Assembly: GCF_007483665.1 (NCBI RefSeq)
Contig: NZ_ML660190.1
Span: 1 to 64,000, forward strand
DNA: 64,000 nucleotides
Source: Catellatospora sichuanensis
Lineage (GTDB): Bacteria; Actinomycetota; Actinomycetes; Mycobacteriales; Micromonosporaceae
Reading direction: 5' to 3'
Below are positions 7,761-17,610 of this stretch, piece after piece (positions within the stretch are counted from its first letter, which is position 1; every line of letters starts with the position of its first letter). A model generated the notes under the pieces. That model was not told where the DNA came from and made no database searches. It saw only the letters and a list, made by a program, of their open reading frames with translations. Both the position numbers and the translations under genes were made by a program.

Positions 7761-7960
7761 GCCGCGGACCGCCCACGCCAGACCTGACCGCGTGCCGGAC
7801 GCGCCGTGACGGCGTGATGTGCCGCGCAAGCCGTCGGCCCCGCCGGGCAGGCGGGCCTCGCGATCGCGACAAAAGCTCTATTCTGGTACTCGAGGACAAT
7901 TCAGGTTATCCGGCGACTTCTCGGCGGGGCTGGGGCGTTTGACTGATTCCGGGGCGGACG

Positions 7961-10900
7961 ATGGGCATCAGCGGCGAGCATCCGGCAGGACGCCCGCCGG
8001 TCGACGCCGATCAGGTCGAGCTGCTGCACGACAGCGATCGGACGCGGGCGTACCGGCTGCATCTGCCCGGACACCGCACGGTCGTGGTCAAGCAGCCGCT
8101 CGGGCCTGACGCGCTCAAGCGGCTCAAGCACGAGACGGCGATCCTGCGCCGACTACGCGGGGCCCAGGGTGTCGTGCAGGTCGAGCCGACCCCCGTGATC
8201 GCGGATGCGCTGGTGCTCCAGGACGGGGGCGGCGCGACGATGGACCGCCGGCCGATGCCGCTGCCGCCGGGCGAGGCGCTCAGCGTCGCCGCGGGTCTCG
8301 CCGACGCCCTCGCCGCCGTGCACCGCCGGCACGTCGTACACCGCGACATCTGCCCCGGCAAGATCGTGCTGACCGCGGCCGGCGGCGTGCTGCTGATCGA
8401 CTTCGAGCTGGCGTCCACGTTCGCCGAGATCAGGCCCGAGTTCGCGCACCACAACGAGATCGTGGGCACGCTGCCCTACCTCGCGCCCGAGCAGACCGGC
8501 CGCACCGGCCGCCCCGTCGACCAGCGCGCCGACCTCTACTCCCTCGGCGCGACCATGTACGAGATGGTCACCGGCGAGCCGCCGTTCGGCACCGGCGACC
8601 CGCTGCGGCTCAGCCACGCCCATCTGGCCCGGGTACCCGTGCCGCCGGCCGAGGTCGGCCCGGAGGTGCCCGCCGCGCTGTCCGACGTGATCATGCATCT
8701 GCTGGAGAAGGAGCCCGACAACCGCTACCAGACCGCCGAAGGCCTGGCGTACGACCTCGGCCTGCTGCGCGCCGCCGCGCCGGGCGAGACGGTGGCGCTG
8801 CGCGTCGGCGCGGGCGACGTGCCGCTGCGGCTGCTCCCCCAGTCCCGCATCATCGGCCGCGACCCGGAGATCCGGGCGCTGGGCGCGGCGTTCGCCGACG
8901 CGATGACCGGGCTCAGCCACGGCCTGCTGGTCAGCGGCCCGGCCGGGGTCGGCAAGACCTCGCTGGTCGACGAGCTCCGGCCCATCGCCTCCGGCAGCAG
9001 CGGCTGGTTCGTGTCCGGAAAGTTCGACCAGCACCGGCGCGACATCGAGTTCGACGGAGCCCGCCAGGCCATCCGCGCACTGGGGCGGCTGCTGCTGGCC
9101 GAGCCCGAGGAGGAGCTGGCCGACCTGCGGCAGCGGCTGCGCCACGTGCTGGGCCGCAACGCCGGGCTGCTGGCCGCGGTGCAACCGGAGTTCGCGCTGC
9201 TGATGGGCGTCGAGCCGGACCCGACCATCGGCGACGCGCTCTACGCCCAGGCCCGCATGCAGCGCATCGGTGTCGACGTGCTGACCACCGTCGCGTCGCC
9301 GAAACGTCCGATCGTCATGTTCGTCGACGACGTGCAGTGGGCCACTCGCACCACGCTCGGCTTCCTCGACATGCTGATCTCCGAGGGCCCGCCGGACGGG
9401 CTGCTGCTGGTGCTGGCGTACCGCGACGACGAGATCGACGCCACCCACCCGCTCACCGCCATCATCACGCGCTGGCGGCAGCAGGGCGTCGAGCCGCAGC
9501 GGATCGCGCTGGGCAACCTGCCCCCGGCGAGCACCGCCGAACTCGTCGGGGACCTGCTGCAACTCGACGCGACCGACGCCGAGGCGCTGGCCGAACCCGT
9601 CGCGCAGCGCACCCGGGGCAACCCGTACGACACGGTGGAACTGATCAACTCGTTGCGCCGCAGCAGTGTGCTGGTGCTCGGCGACGACGGCTGGACCTGG
9701 GACGCCGGCAACCTGTCCCGGCACCTGCGCCAGGCCAACGTCGTCGACCCGTGGACCACCCGGCTGCGCGGCCTGCCGACCCGCACCCGGTTGCTGGTCG
9801 AGATCATGGCCTGCCTCGGCGGCCGGGCGGACATGGACCTGCTGTCGATCGCCGACGGGCACCCCGGCGTCGAGACCGAGGACCTGCTCGCTCCCGCCCT
9901 CGACGAGGGCCTGCTGGTGCTGGAGCCCGGCGAGCCCGCCGACGCCGTCCGGTTCCGCCACGACCGCGTCAACCAGGCGATCCTCGACGGCCTCACCCCG
10001 TCCGCGAAGTCCGCCCTGCACCTCGGCCTGGCCCGCAGGCTGGCCCCGCACCCCGAGCACGCCGAGGTCGCCGCACACCAGTACTACGCCGTCGCCGAGC
10101 ACGTGCACGACCCGGACGAGCGCCGACGGGTCAGCGCCCTGCTCGCCTACGCCGCCGAGCAGTCGCTGGTGGTGAGCAACCACGCCATGGCCGAGCGCTA
10201 CCTGGCCGTCGCCGTCGACTTCGCCGACCCGGCCGACAAGGGCAACCTGATCACGCTGCAGACCCGGCGGCACGCCTCCCTCTACAGCCTGGGCCGGCTC
10301 GACGAGGCCGACGCCGTGTACGCGGCCATCGACCGGCTGTGCCACCACCCTGCCCTGCACGCGGATGCGACCCTGGTGCAGGTGAGCGGCCTGACCAATC
10401 AGGGCCGAGCCGCCGAGGCCGTCGCCCTGGGCCTGGAGATGCTGGGCCACCTCGGCTTCGCCGCGCCGCCGCCCGAACGGGTGGCGACCGAGATCGACGA
10501 AGGACTCGAACTGCTGCACCGCTGGCTCGACGGCGACACCGCCGACGACCTGCGCCGCCCCGAGGTGACCGAGCCGGAGCTGCTGGCCACCGCCGCACTG
10601 ATCAACCGCATGATGGCCCCGGCGTTCTTCAGCAACCAGGACACCCTCGCCTGGCTCACCCTGCAGGCACTGCGCATGTGGGTGCTGCACGGTCCGGTCG
10701 CGACCCTGGTCGGGCCGGTCGCCCACCTCACCTTCGTCACCGTCGGCCGGTGCGCCGACTACCGCACCGGGCACCGGGCCCTGCTGCGGGTGATCGCCGT
10801 CGGCGAGGCCCGCGGTTACGAACCCGACACCTCACAGGCCCGCTTCCTGTATGCGCTGAGCACCGGCCACTGGTACGAACCGCTGGAGGACAACGTGCAG

Positions 10901-12853
10901 CAGGCGCAGCTGGCCCGCGAAGGCCTGCTGCACGGCGGCGACCTGCAGAAGGCCTGCCACACCTACTACGTCTCCGTGTACGAGCTGCTCGACTACGCCC
11001 CCACCCTGGACGGCTACCTCACCGAGGTCGACGCCGGGCTGGCGTTCGCCACCCGCACCGGCAACGACCAGTCCACGGACGTATACCTGCCCTACCGCAG
11101 GCTGGCCGGCATGCTGCGCGGCGAGCCCGCGGCGGCGGACAGCGGCGCGGACCCGCTACCCGAAGCGCTCGCGGGCAACCCGGTGGCCGTATCGAACGTG
11201 CACGTCACCAGGGCGCTGGCGGCGGCGCTGCTCGACGACATGCCCGCCCTGCACCGCCACATCGAAGCCGCCACCGCGCTGCTGCCGGTGAACCCGTCGA
11301 CCTACCCCGTCGCCCAGGCCCGCCTGCTGCGCGGCCTCGACCTGGCCGAACAGGCCCGAACCGGACCGGCGAAGCAGCGCGCCGCGCGGCTGGCCGAGCT
11401 CGACGAGGCGGTGGCCTGGTTCGCCGCGCGGGCCGCGGACGCCCCGGTCAACTTCTCCCACACCCTGCTGCTGCTGCAGGCCGAACGCGCGTGGGCCGGC
11501 GACGACTTCCAGACCGCCGCGCAGTCCTACGACGCCGCCCAGCACGAGGTCGCCGGCCGGGGGCGGCCCTGGCACCGGGCCCTGGCCCTGGAACGCGCCG
11601 CCCGGTTCTACCTGGCTCACGGCATGCAGGTGGCCGGGACCAGCATCCTGAACTCGGCCCGGCACGCGTACCACACCTGGGGTGCGGCTGCGAAGGTCGC
11701 CCAGCTCGACCGCATCCACCCGAGCGCACCGTGGCTGTCCGGCCTGCGGCCGCCGACCAGCGGGCAGGTTCCGGACGCGAGCCCGCAGGCCCCGCTGCTG
11801 TCGGGCACCATCGACCTGCTCGCGATCCTCGCCGCCTCCCAGGCGCTGAGCTCCCAGACCACCTTCGACGGCGTACGCGCCCGCGTCGTCGACGTGCTCA
11901 GCGAGATGACCGGCGCGACCGCCGTGCACCTGCTGCTGTGGGACGACGACCGGCAGCGCTGGACACTGCCCACGTCACCGCCGAACGGCGAGCGGCCCAC
12001 CGTGCCCGCCTCGGTGATCCGCTACGTCGAGCGCACCCGCGAACCGCTCGTCGTCGGCGATGCCACCCGCGACGACCGGTTCTCCCGCGACCCCTACTTC
12101 GGTGAGCTCGGCTGCTGCTCGCTGCTGGTCGTGCCGATCGTCAACCGGGGCACGTGGCAGGCGCTGCTGGTGCTGGAGAACCACCTCATCCGGGAGGCGT
12201 TCTCCGCCGAGCGCCTCGACGCGGTCCGGCTGGTCGCCGGGCAGCTCGCGGTGTCGCTGGACAACGCCTCGGTGTACGCCTCGCTGGAACGCAAGGTCTC
12301 CCAGCGCACCGAGGAACTGACCGCCGCCAACCGGCGGCTCGAGCTGCTCAGCACCACCGACGCGCTCACCGCGCTGGCCAACCGGCGGCGGCTGGAGGAG
12401 ATCCTGCACAGCGAGTGGGAGTCCGCCCAGCGCACCGGCCGGCCGCTGGCCCTGGCGATGGTCGACATCGACCACTTCAAGCTCTACAACGACCATTACG
12501 GCCACCCCGCGGGCGACGAGTGCCTGCAGCGCGTCGCCGCGGTGCTGACCCGCAATCTGCGCGACGGAGACCTGGTCGCCCGGTACGGCGGCGAGGAGTT
12601 CGCGGTGGTCATGCCCGGACTGGACACCGAGGCCGCCCGCCGCACCGCCGAGCGCCTGCGCCTGGCGGTCTCCGGCCTCGCCGAGCCGCACGTGCTCGCG
12701 CGCTCGGGCATCGTCACGGTCAGCATCGGCGTGGCCGCGATGATGCCGCGCCCGGACCGCGACCCCGACGACCTGGTCGGTCTCGCCGACGTCGAGCTCT
12801 ACCGCGCCAAGCGCAACGGCCGCGACCAGGTCCGCGCCGCCGTCGTCGGCTGA
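7961..12853 (+). CDS. Giant sensor: kinase-like domain, AAA ATPase, helical repeats, GAF and GGDEF diguanylate cyclase
   Basis: 1630 residues. About 15-270 is a Ser/Thr-kinase-like domain with HRD at 127-129, but the catalytic loop reads HRDICPGK (K134 where Asn is expected) and the metal motif is DFE (147-149) instead of DFG, so kinase activity is doubtful. About 290-560 is an AAA-type NTPase with Walker A GPAGVGKTS (326-334) and a Walker B-like MFVDDVQWA. A long helical region follows (about 700-1270). A GAF domain (about 1290-1440), a short linker helix and a GGDEF domain complete it. The GGEEF site is at 1543-1547 with an inhibitory RxxD site (1534-1537), so it should make cyclic di-GMP with product inhibition. 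The start is preceded only by a weak GGGCGG. Confidence 0.9.
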   Translation: MGISGEHPAGRPPVDADQVELLHDSDRTRAYRLHLPGHRTVVVKQPLGPDALKRLKHETAILRRLRGAQGVVQVEPTPVIADALVLQDGGGATMDRRPMPLPPGEALSVAAGLADALAAVHRRHVVHRDICPGKIVLTAAGGVLLIDFELASTFAEIRPEFAHHNEIVGTLPYLAPEQTGRTGRPVDQRADLYSLGATMYEMVTGEPPFGTGDPLRLSHAHLARVPVPPAEVGPEVPAALSDVIMHLLEKEPDNRYQTAEGLAYDLGLLRAAAPGETVALRVGAGDVPLRLLPQSRIIGRDPEIRALGAAFADAMTGLSHGLLVSGPAGVGKTSLVDELRPIASGSSGWFVSGKFDQHRRDIEFDGARQAIRALGRLLLAEPEEELADLRQRLRHVLGRNAGLLAAVQPEFALLMGVEPDPTIGDALYAQARMQRIGVDVLTTVASPKRPIVMFVDDVQWATRTTLGFLDMLISEGPPDGLLLVLAYRDDEIDATHPLTAIITRWRQQGVEPQRIALGNLPPASTAELVGDLLQLDATDAEALAEPVAQRTRGNPYDTVELINSLRRSSVLVLGDDGWTWDAGNLSRHLRQANVVDPWTTRLRGLPTRTRLLVEIMACLGGRADMDLLSIADGHPGVETEDLLAPALDEGLLVLEPGEPADAVRFRHDRVNQAILDGLTPSAKSALHLGLARRLAPHPEHAEVAAHQYYAVAEHVHDPDERRRVSALLAYAAEQSLVVSNHAMAERYLAVAVDFADPADKGNLITLQTRRHASLYSLGRLDEADAVYAAIDRLCHHPALHADATLVQVSGLTNQGRAAEAVALGLEMLGHLGFAAPPPERVATEIDEGLELLHRWLDGDTADDLRRPEVTEPELLATAALINRMMAPAFFSNQDTLAWLTLQALRMWVLHGPVATLVGPVAHLTFVTVGRCADYRTGHRALLRVIAVGEARGYEPDTSQARFLYALSTGHWYEPLEDNVQQAQLAREGLLHGGDLQKACHTYYVSVYELLDYAPTLDGYLTEVDAGLAFATRTGNDQSTDVYLPYRRLAGMLRGEPAAADSGADPLPEALAGNPVAVSNVHVTRALAAALLDDMPALHRHIEAATALLPVNPSTYPVAQARLLRGLDLAEQARTGPAKQRAARLAELDEAVAWFAARAADAPVNFSHTLLLLQAERAWAGDDFQTAAQSYDAAQHEVAGRGRPWHRALALERAARFYLAHGMQVAGTSILNSARHAYHTWGAAAKVAQLDRIHPSAPWLSGLRPPTSGQVPDASPQAPLLSGTIDLLAILAASQALSSQTTFDGVRARVVDVLSEMTGATAVHLLLWDDDRQRWTLPTSPPNGERPTVPASVIRYVERTREPLVVGDATRDDRFSRDPYFGELGCCSLLVVPIVNRGTWQALLVLENHLIREAFSAERLDAVRLVAGQLAVSLDNASVYASLERKVSQRTEELTAANRRLELLSTTDALTALANRRRLEEILHSEWESAQRTGRPLALAMVDIDHFKLYNDHYGHPAGDECLQRVAAVLTRNLRDGDLVARYGGEEFAVVMPGLDTEAARRTAERLRLAVSGLAEPHVLARSGIVTVSIGVAAMMPRPDRDPDDLVGLADVELYRAKRNGRDQVRAAVVG

Positions 12854-12869
12854 CCGCCCGGCGCCACTT

Positions 12870-12944
12870 GATCGCCCGACTTGCCTGGCACGTGTGCGTA
12901 TCTTGGGGCGCCATACACCCATCTGCCTGGCAAGTCGGGCGATC
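12870..12944. repeat. Long intergenic palindrome, family B
   Basis: Perfect 16-bp arms (12870-12885 and 12929-12944) bound a 43-nt centre. TGCCTGGCA occurs once by each arm. It lies 17 nt after the sensor gene and could act as terminator, but its size also fits a REP-like element. It is distinct from the pair at 4587 and 50413. Confidence 0.8.
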
Positions 12945-13057
12945 TTGGGAGGCCGGGCGTGACGGTGGCCACTTCCGGCTTTTGCGTGATCTTCGCGTTG
13001 CCTGCGGTCTCTACTCTGCGGCTGGGCCGATCGAGCCCGCCTTCACGAGGGAGAAGC

Positions 13058-14512
13058 ATGTACACACGGGGGACGGCGACGCGTGCTGCGCTCGTCGCGA
13101 TCACCGCAACAGCGGCGCTGCTGGCGGGGTGCACGTCCGAGTCACCGAAGCCCGGCGCGGCGCCCACGCCGTCGCCGGAGCGCGTGCGCGACTACCAGCC
13201 CGGCAAGGACGGGGTCGGCGACACGTACTTCCCGTCCTACGGCAACGGCGGCTACGACGTCGCCGACTACGCCATCAAGGTCAAGTACGACCCGAAGACG
13301 GACGTGCTCACCGGTGACGTCACCGTGAACGCCACCGCCAAGCAGGACCTGTCGCAGTTCAACCTGGACCTGTCCGGGCTCACCGTGCAGTCGGTGACCG
13401 TCGACGGGGCCGAGGCCACGCACACCCGGGTCGACAACGAGCTGGTCATCACCCCGGCCAAGGGCGTCGACGCCGACGCGAAGTTCGCCGTGCGGGTGCA
13501 GTACGACGGCAAGCCCAAGCCGGTCCGCAACCAGCTGAAGTCGCTGGGCCAAGGCGGCTTCTTCGCCACCCCCGACGGCGCGATCGTGCTCGGCCAGCCC
13601 GACTCGGCCGCGAGCTGGTTCCCGGTCAACGACCACCCGCTCGACAAGGCCACCTACGCCTTCGAGATCACGGTCCCGGACGGGCTGACCGCGATCAGCA
13701 ACGGCGTGCCCGGCCCGAAGAACAGCACCGGCGGCTGGACCACCTGGACGTGGACCGAGAGCAAGCCGATGGCCAGCTACCTGAGCACCATGGTGATCGG
13801 CAAGTTCCGGGTCACCACCGGCACGCACAAGGGCAAGCCGGTGTTCTCGGCGGTCACCACGACCGTGGCCAAGGGCGCCGCGGACACCTCGATGGCGCAC
13901 ACCCTGAAGATCGCCGACTTCCTGGAGACCCAGTTCGGGCCGTACCCGTTCGACGCCTACGGCGGCGTGGTCATCAAGGACGACCGGATCCGCTTCGCGC
14001 TGGAGACGCAATCGCGTCCGGTCTACTCGGCCGGCTTCTTCCGCAACGGCGTCTACGACGCGGTCGTGGCGCACGAGCTGGCGCACCAGTGGTTCGGGGA
14101 CAGCGTCTCCGTGCAGAACTGGGACGACATCTGGCTCAACGAGGGCTTCGCCACCTACGCCGAGTGGCTGTGGGACGCGTACGCCAAGGTGCAGACCGTG
14201 CAGAAGACCTTCGACCAGTACTACGCCAAGTCGAAGCCGGAGGTGTGGACGACGCCGCCGGGCGCGCCGGGCGCCGCGCACATCTTCGACAGCAGCGTCT
14301 ACGACCGCGGCGCCATGACGCTGCACATGCTGCGCAAGGCCGTCGGCGACCAGGTCTTCTTCGAGATCGTCAAGACCTGGGTGGCCGAGAAGACCAACGG
14401 CAACGGCAACACGGATGAGTTCATCGCGCTGTGCGAGAAGGTCTCCGGCAAGCAGCTGGACACCCTGTTCGACGCGTGGCTGTTCGGCCAGAAGAAGCCG
14501 AAGCTCAGCTGA
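13058..14512 (+). CDS. M1-family zinc metallopeptidase lipoprotein
   Basis: 484 residues. A lipoprotein signal ends in LLAGC with C25 as lipid site, so the enzyme should sit on the outer face of the membrane. The start ATG follows GAGGGAGA. The N-terminal beta-sandwich typical of M1 aminopeptidases precedes the catalytic core: HELAH at 339-343 and E362 in LNEGF give the three zinc ligands HExxH-(18)-E. The substrate-recognition stretch reads RFALETQS instead of a canonical GAMEN. Length is short for M1, lacking the large C-terminal helical domain. It probably trims extracellular peptides. Monocistronic, closed by the terminator at 14521. Confidence 0.92.
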   Translation: MYTRGTATRAALVAITATAALLAGCTSESPKPGAAPTPSPERVRDYQPGKDGVGDTYFPSYGNGGYDVADYAIKVKYDPKTDVLTGDVTVNATAKQDLSQFNLDLSGLTVQSVTVDGAEATHTRVDNELVITPAKGVDADAKFAVRVQYDGKPKPVRNQLKSLGQGGFFATPDGAIVLGQPDSAASWFPVNDHPLDKATYAFEITVPDGLTAISNGVPGPKNSTGGWTTWTWTESKPMASYLSTMVIGKFRVTTGTHKGKPVFSAVTTTVAKGAADTSMAHTLKIADFLETQFGPYPFDAYGGVVIKDDRIRFALETQSRPVYSAGFFRNGVYDAVVAHELAHQWFGDSVSVQNWDDIWLNEGFATYAEWLWDAYAKVQTVQKTFDQYYAKSKPEVWTTPPGAPGAAHIFDSSVYDRGAMTLHMLRKAVGDQVFFEIVKTWVAEKTNGNGNTDEFIALCEKVSGKQLDTLFDAWLFGQKKPKLS

Positions 14513-14520
14513 GCACGAAC

Positions 14521-14554
14521 GCGGGGGTCCGGACCGGCCGGTCCGGGCCCCCGC
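14521..14554. terminator. Bidirectional terminator
   Basis: A 34-nt nearly perfect hairpin (GCGGGGG and CCCCCGC at the ends, CCGGACCGG and CCGGTCCGG inside) lies between the convergent peptidase and oxidase genes. Confidence 0.8.
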
Positions 14555-14561
14555 GGCACGT

Positions 14562-15887
14562 TCAGGCCGACGCGAGCAGCTCCGGTGTGATGTCCGCGAG
14601 GCTCGCGCAGCCGGTCAGGGCCATGGTCAGATCCAGCTCGGCGCGCAGGTTCTGGATCACCTCGCGTACGCCATCCACGCCCGCCAGGGCCAGGCCGTAG
14701 AAGTAGGGCCGGCCGACGCAGACCGCGCGGGCACCCAGGGCCAGCGCCTTGAAGACGTCCGCGCCGCCGCGCACGCCGCTGTCGAACAGCACCGGCACCC
14801 GCCCGCCGACCGCCTCGACGATGCCCGGCAGCGCGTCCAGCGAGCCGGTCGCGCCGTCGACCTGGCGGCCGCCGTGGTTGGACACGATCACCCCGTCCAC
14901 GCCCGCGTCCAGTGCCCGGCGTGCGTCGTCGGCGTGCTGCAGGCCTTTGAGCAGGATCGGCAGCCGGGTCATGGTGCGCAGCCGGGCCAGGTCGCCCCAG
15001 GTCAGGTCCTGCCGCGAGAAGATGTCGAGGAACGTCTCGACCGCGGCGCGCGGCAGCGGCGAGCGCAGATTGCGCAGCATCGGCCCGGGGTGGGTCCGCG
15101 CGATCGAGAACAGGGAGCGCACCGCCGCCGGGGTGACCTTCGGCTTCGGCCCGGTCTTCGGCCGCCCCGCCCGTTCGGCAGCCAGCCGCAGGAACACCGG
15201 GTCGCTGGTGTACTGCGCGATGCCCTGGCCCTGGCTGAACGGCAGCGACCCGAGGTCCAGGTCGCGGGCCCGCCAGCCGAGCACGGTCGTGTCGAGGGTG
15301 ACCACGAGGGCCTCGCAGCCGGACGCCTCCGCGCGGGCCAGGAAGCTCGCGACCAGCTCCTCGGACTTGCTCCAGTACAGCTGGAACCAGCGCGGGGCGT
15401 CCCCCATCGCGGCCGCGCACTGCTCCATCGGAAGGGACGCCTGCGTGGACAGGATGTACGGCACGCCCTCGGCCGCCGCGGCCCGCGCCACGGCCACGTC
15501 GGCCTCGGGGTGGGCCAGTTCGAGCACGCCGATCGGGGCGAGCAGCAGCGGCGACGCGAGCCGGCGGCCGAACAGCTCGACGGACGTGTCTCGCGCCGAC
15601 ACGTCGCGCAGCATCCGGGGCACGATGCGGTGGCGGTCCAGGGCGCGGCGGTTGGCGTCGGCCGTGCCCTCCAACCCGGCGCTGCCGGCGACGTAGGCGT
15701 ACGCCTTGGGCGACAGTGCCCGGGCGGCACGGCGCTCCAGCTCGGAAAACGCGGTCGGCACGGCCGGACGGCCGCCGCTGACCCCGTCGCGGTAGATCAC
15801 GCCCTGCCGCAGCCTGCCCCAGCCGCCCGCGGCACGCACGGCCGGATCGGTGTTGTCGGCGGGCGGCGTCTGGCCGGAGTCGCTCAT
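14562..15887 (-). CDS. FMN-dependent alpha-hydroxy-acid oxidizing protein (lactate oxidase/monooxygenase-like)
   Basis: 441 residues, starting MSDSGQT after GAGGAC. The protein has the full FMN-binding TIM-barrel of the glycolate/lactate oxidase family: YVAGSAGLEG near the N-terminus, SPLLLAPIG, the lysine segment LPILLKGLQ and the active-site SNHGGRQVDG containing the catalytic His and Arg, then DSGVRGGADVFKALALGA for phosphate binding. Such enzymes oxidise L-lactate or related 2-hydroxy acids. The N-terminal extension and the long middle insertion fit lactate 2-monooxygenase-like members, but the substrate cannot be fixed from sequence. It stands alone, convergent with the peptidase gene. 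Confidence 0.88.
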   Translation of the reverse strand: MSDSGQTPPADNTDPAVRAAGGWGRLRQGVIYRDGVSGGRPAVPTAFSELERRAARALSPKAYAYVAGSAGLEGTADANRRALDRHRIVPRMLRDVSARDTSVELFGRRLASPLLLAPIGVLELAHPEADVAVARAAAAEGVPYILSTQASLPMEQCAAAMGDAPRWFQLYWSKSEELVASFLARAEASGCEALVVTLDTTVLGWRARDLDLGSLPFSQGQGIAQYTSDPVFLRLAAERAGRPKTGPKPKVTPAAVRSLFSIARTHPGPMLRNLRSPLPRAAVETFLDIFSRQDLTWGDLARLRTMTRLPILLKGLQHADDARRALDAGVDGVIVSNHGGRQVDGATGSLDALPGIVEAVGGRVPVLFDSGVRGGADVFKALALGARAVCVGRPYFYGLALAGVDGVREVIQNLRAELDLTMALTGCASLADITPELLASA

Positions 15888-16051
15888 CGGGTCCTCGCAG
15901 GTGTGCGTCGGCAGGGCCGCCGCGGCCCGGTGGGCGTGCGGCAGTCCGCAGATCATGCCATCCCGGCGGCCCGTGGCGACGACCGGCGGCCGGGACGCCA
16001 GGTGCTCGGCCGACGCCGAGCCCGGCGGCCGGGCGGCGCGGTGCCGGGTGA

Positions 16052-16876
16052 TCAGGCGACGCGGTGCCGGGCGAGCACGGCGACGGCGCCGCGGGCGGCC
16101 TGGACGGTCTCGGGTCCCGCGTCGCCAGGCAGTTTGGGCAGGCCGGACGTGATGGTGACCTCGTGCCGGAGCACCGGATGGATCAGGGTGCTGGCGACGA
16201 ACAGCGTCGCCAGGCCGTCGTGGGCACTGCCCTCGTCCAGGCGGAACACGTACGCCGGCGCGGCCACCGGGCTGGCGAAGGTCGCGTGGGCGGCCAGGTC
16301 GTCGGCGATGCACCACCACGGCTGGGGCTCGCGGCCGGACCAGTGGTGGTCGCCGAACAGCCCGTGCATCGCGAGCCGGTACCGGTGGCAGACGGTCACC
16401 GCCTCGCGCAGCCGCTGTTCCAGCCGCCCCAGCGTCTCATCGGGCGGGGGCGGGACCAGCAACTCGTCCAGCCGCGCGGACAGCCACCCGGCCAGCACCT
16501 CGTGCAACACGAACCGCCAGGCGTCGGTGGCCGCGCCGGTGGCGAACGTCAGGGCCTCGCGCAGCAGCCGCAGCCGCTCCGCGCAGTCCGGCCACAGTTC
16601 CAGCGGGGGCGGGCCGGTGCACGGCACCGTCGTCGCGTGGCGGCGGGCCGTGAAGTCGACGACGGCCCGCAGCGGGCCGCCCGCGATCAGGTTCACGTCC
16701 TGCCGGTTGTCCGACCACTCCCACTTCGACTGGCCGTCGAGCAGGCTCGTGTACAGCGGATCGGTCAGGCCCTCCTCGTAGAGCCAGCCGCCCGGGGACC
16801 GGGTCGCGGCCCGGGTGACCTCCGTGACGAACAGCAGCGCGTCGGCGTAGCGGCGGGGCGCGTCGCGCACGTCCAT
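16052..16876 (-). CDS. Hypothetical protein, 274 residues
   Basis: Starts MDVRDAPRRYADALLF after GGGAGG on the minus strand. It is a soluble, helix-rich protein with many Trp and His residues (WLYEEGLTDPLY, SKWEWSDNRQDVN, HGLFGDHHWSGREPQPWWC) and no signal peptide or membrane span. I do not recognise the family. It is divergent from the small lipoprotein gene at 17006 and separated by 164 nt, without visible features, from the oxidase gene downstream. Confidence 0.7.
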   Translation of the reverse strand: MDVRDAPRRYADALLFVTEVTRAATRSPGGWLYEEGLTDPLYTSLLDGQSKWEWSDNRQDVNLIAGGPLRAVVDFTARRHATTVPCTGPPPLELWPDCAERLRLLREALTFATGAATDAWRFVLHEVLAGWLSARLDELLVPPPPDETLGRLEQRLREAVTVCHRYRLAMHGLFGDHHWSGREPQPWWCIADDLAAHATFASPVAAPAYVFRLDEGSAHDGLATLFVASTLIHPVLRHEVTITSGLPKLPGDAGPETVQAARGAVAVLARHRVA

Positions 16877-16993
16877 CCGTGCTCCCTCCCTGGCAAGCCC
16901 ACCCACACCGTACCCGCCGTCCGATCCCGACACCGCCCGCGAACCCCGGATCACCGGGTTTGGGACGGGGTCCCGCACCGACGGCGACTGGCC

Positions 16994-16999
16994 TACCCT
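16994..16999 (+). promoter_or_regulatory. Leaderless-type -10 box
   Basis: TACCCT lies 6 nt before GTG 17006 and 12 nt before ATG 17012. This spacing favours a leaderless message starting at the GTG. Confidence 0.4.
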
Positions 17000-17005
17000 G
17001 GCGCG

Positions 17006-17428
17006 GTGACCATGACGTGGCGGTCGTTCGGGCGGTGGCTCGCGGTGCTGATGCTCCTCGGCGGGTGCTCCTGCTGCTGCGGAAACTGGGGCCCGGTCGG
17101 CTTCGCGCCCGACCTCGCCGACGCCGACATCGTCGGCACCTGGGTCAGCGAGGAGGGCGCCCGGCTCGTGCTGCGCGCCGACCACACGTTCAGCACCCAC
17201 TCCCTGGGCGACTGCGCCGACGCCGACGGCGACCACGCGCCCGGCGCGGACGGCGAGGGCCTGTGGACGCTGGACGAGCCCGAGCTCCTGGACCCCTACC
17301 AGCAGCTGAACCTGGCGTACCACCCCTACGGCGAGAGCCTGCAGAGCTGGGGCGCGCAGGACGACGAGATCGTCTACGTGTTCGGCGACACCGACTCCGG
17401 CGGCGTCTGCTACTTCACCCGCGACTAG
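17006..17428 (+). CDS. Small hypothetical lipoprotein
   Basis: 140 residues from GTG 17006; ATG 17012 is an alternative that removes two residues. A charged N-terminus and hydrophobic stretch end in LLGGC, a lipobox, followed by an unusual Cys cluster (CSCCCGNW). The mature part (DIVGTWVSEEGARLVLRADH and following) resembles the short beta-barrel of lipocalin-like proteins that begin with GTW. It has further Cys residues and is acidic. Function is unknown. The gene is monocistronic and divergent from the hypothetical gene at 16052-16876. Confidence 0.75.
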   Translation: MTMTWRSFGRWLAVLMLLGGCSCCCGNWGPVGFAPDLADADIVGTWVSEEGARLVLRADHTFSTHSLGDCADADGDHAPGADGEGLWTLDEPELLDPYQQLNLAYHPYGESLQSWGAQDDEIVYVFGDTDSGGVCYFTRD

Positions 17429-17610
17429 GCCTTGCGACGCCGCCGGCGGCCCGTGCGAAGGCTTCCCTGCCTGACGACGCGCCGTAGTCGCTCGGGCGCA
17501 TACCCATGGCGACCGTCCAGGATAGACTGACGCCACTCTGGCATACAGTGATCGCCCCATCGACGGGGCGTGAAGCACGGTCATCCGGTCCGAGTCTCAC
17601 GGAGCCCTGA

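Noticed and set aside
8153-10774. An 873-codon open frame antisense to the giant sensor gene
   Set aside because: High GC content leaves long antisense frames. The sense frame has clear kinase, AAA and GGDEF motifs, and the antisense product is Gly/Arg/Val-rich without recognisable domains.
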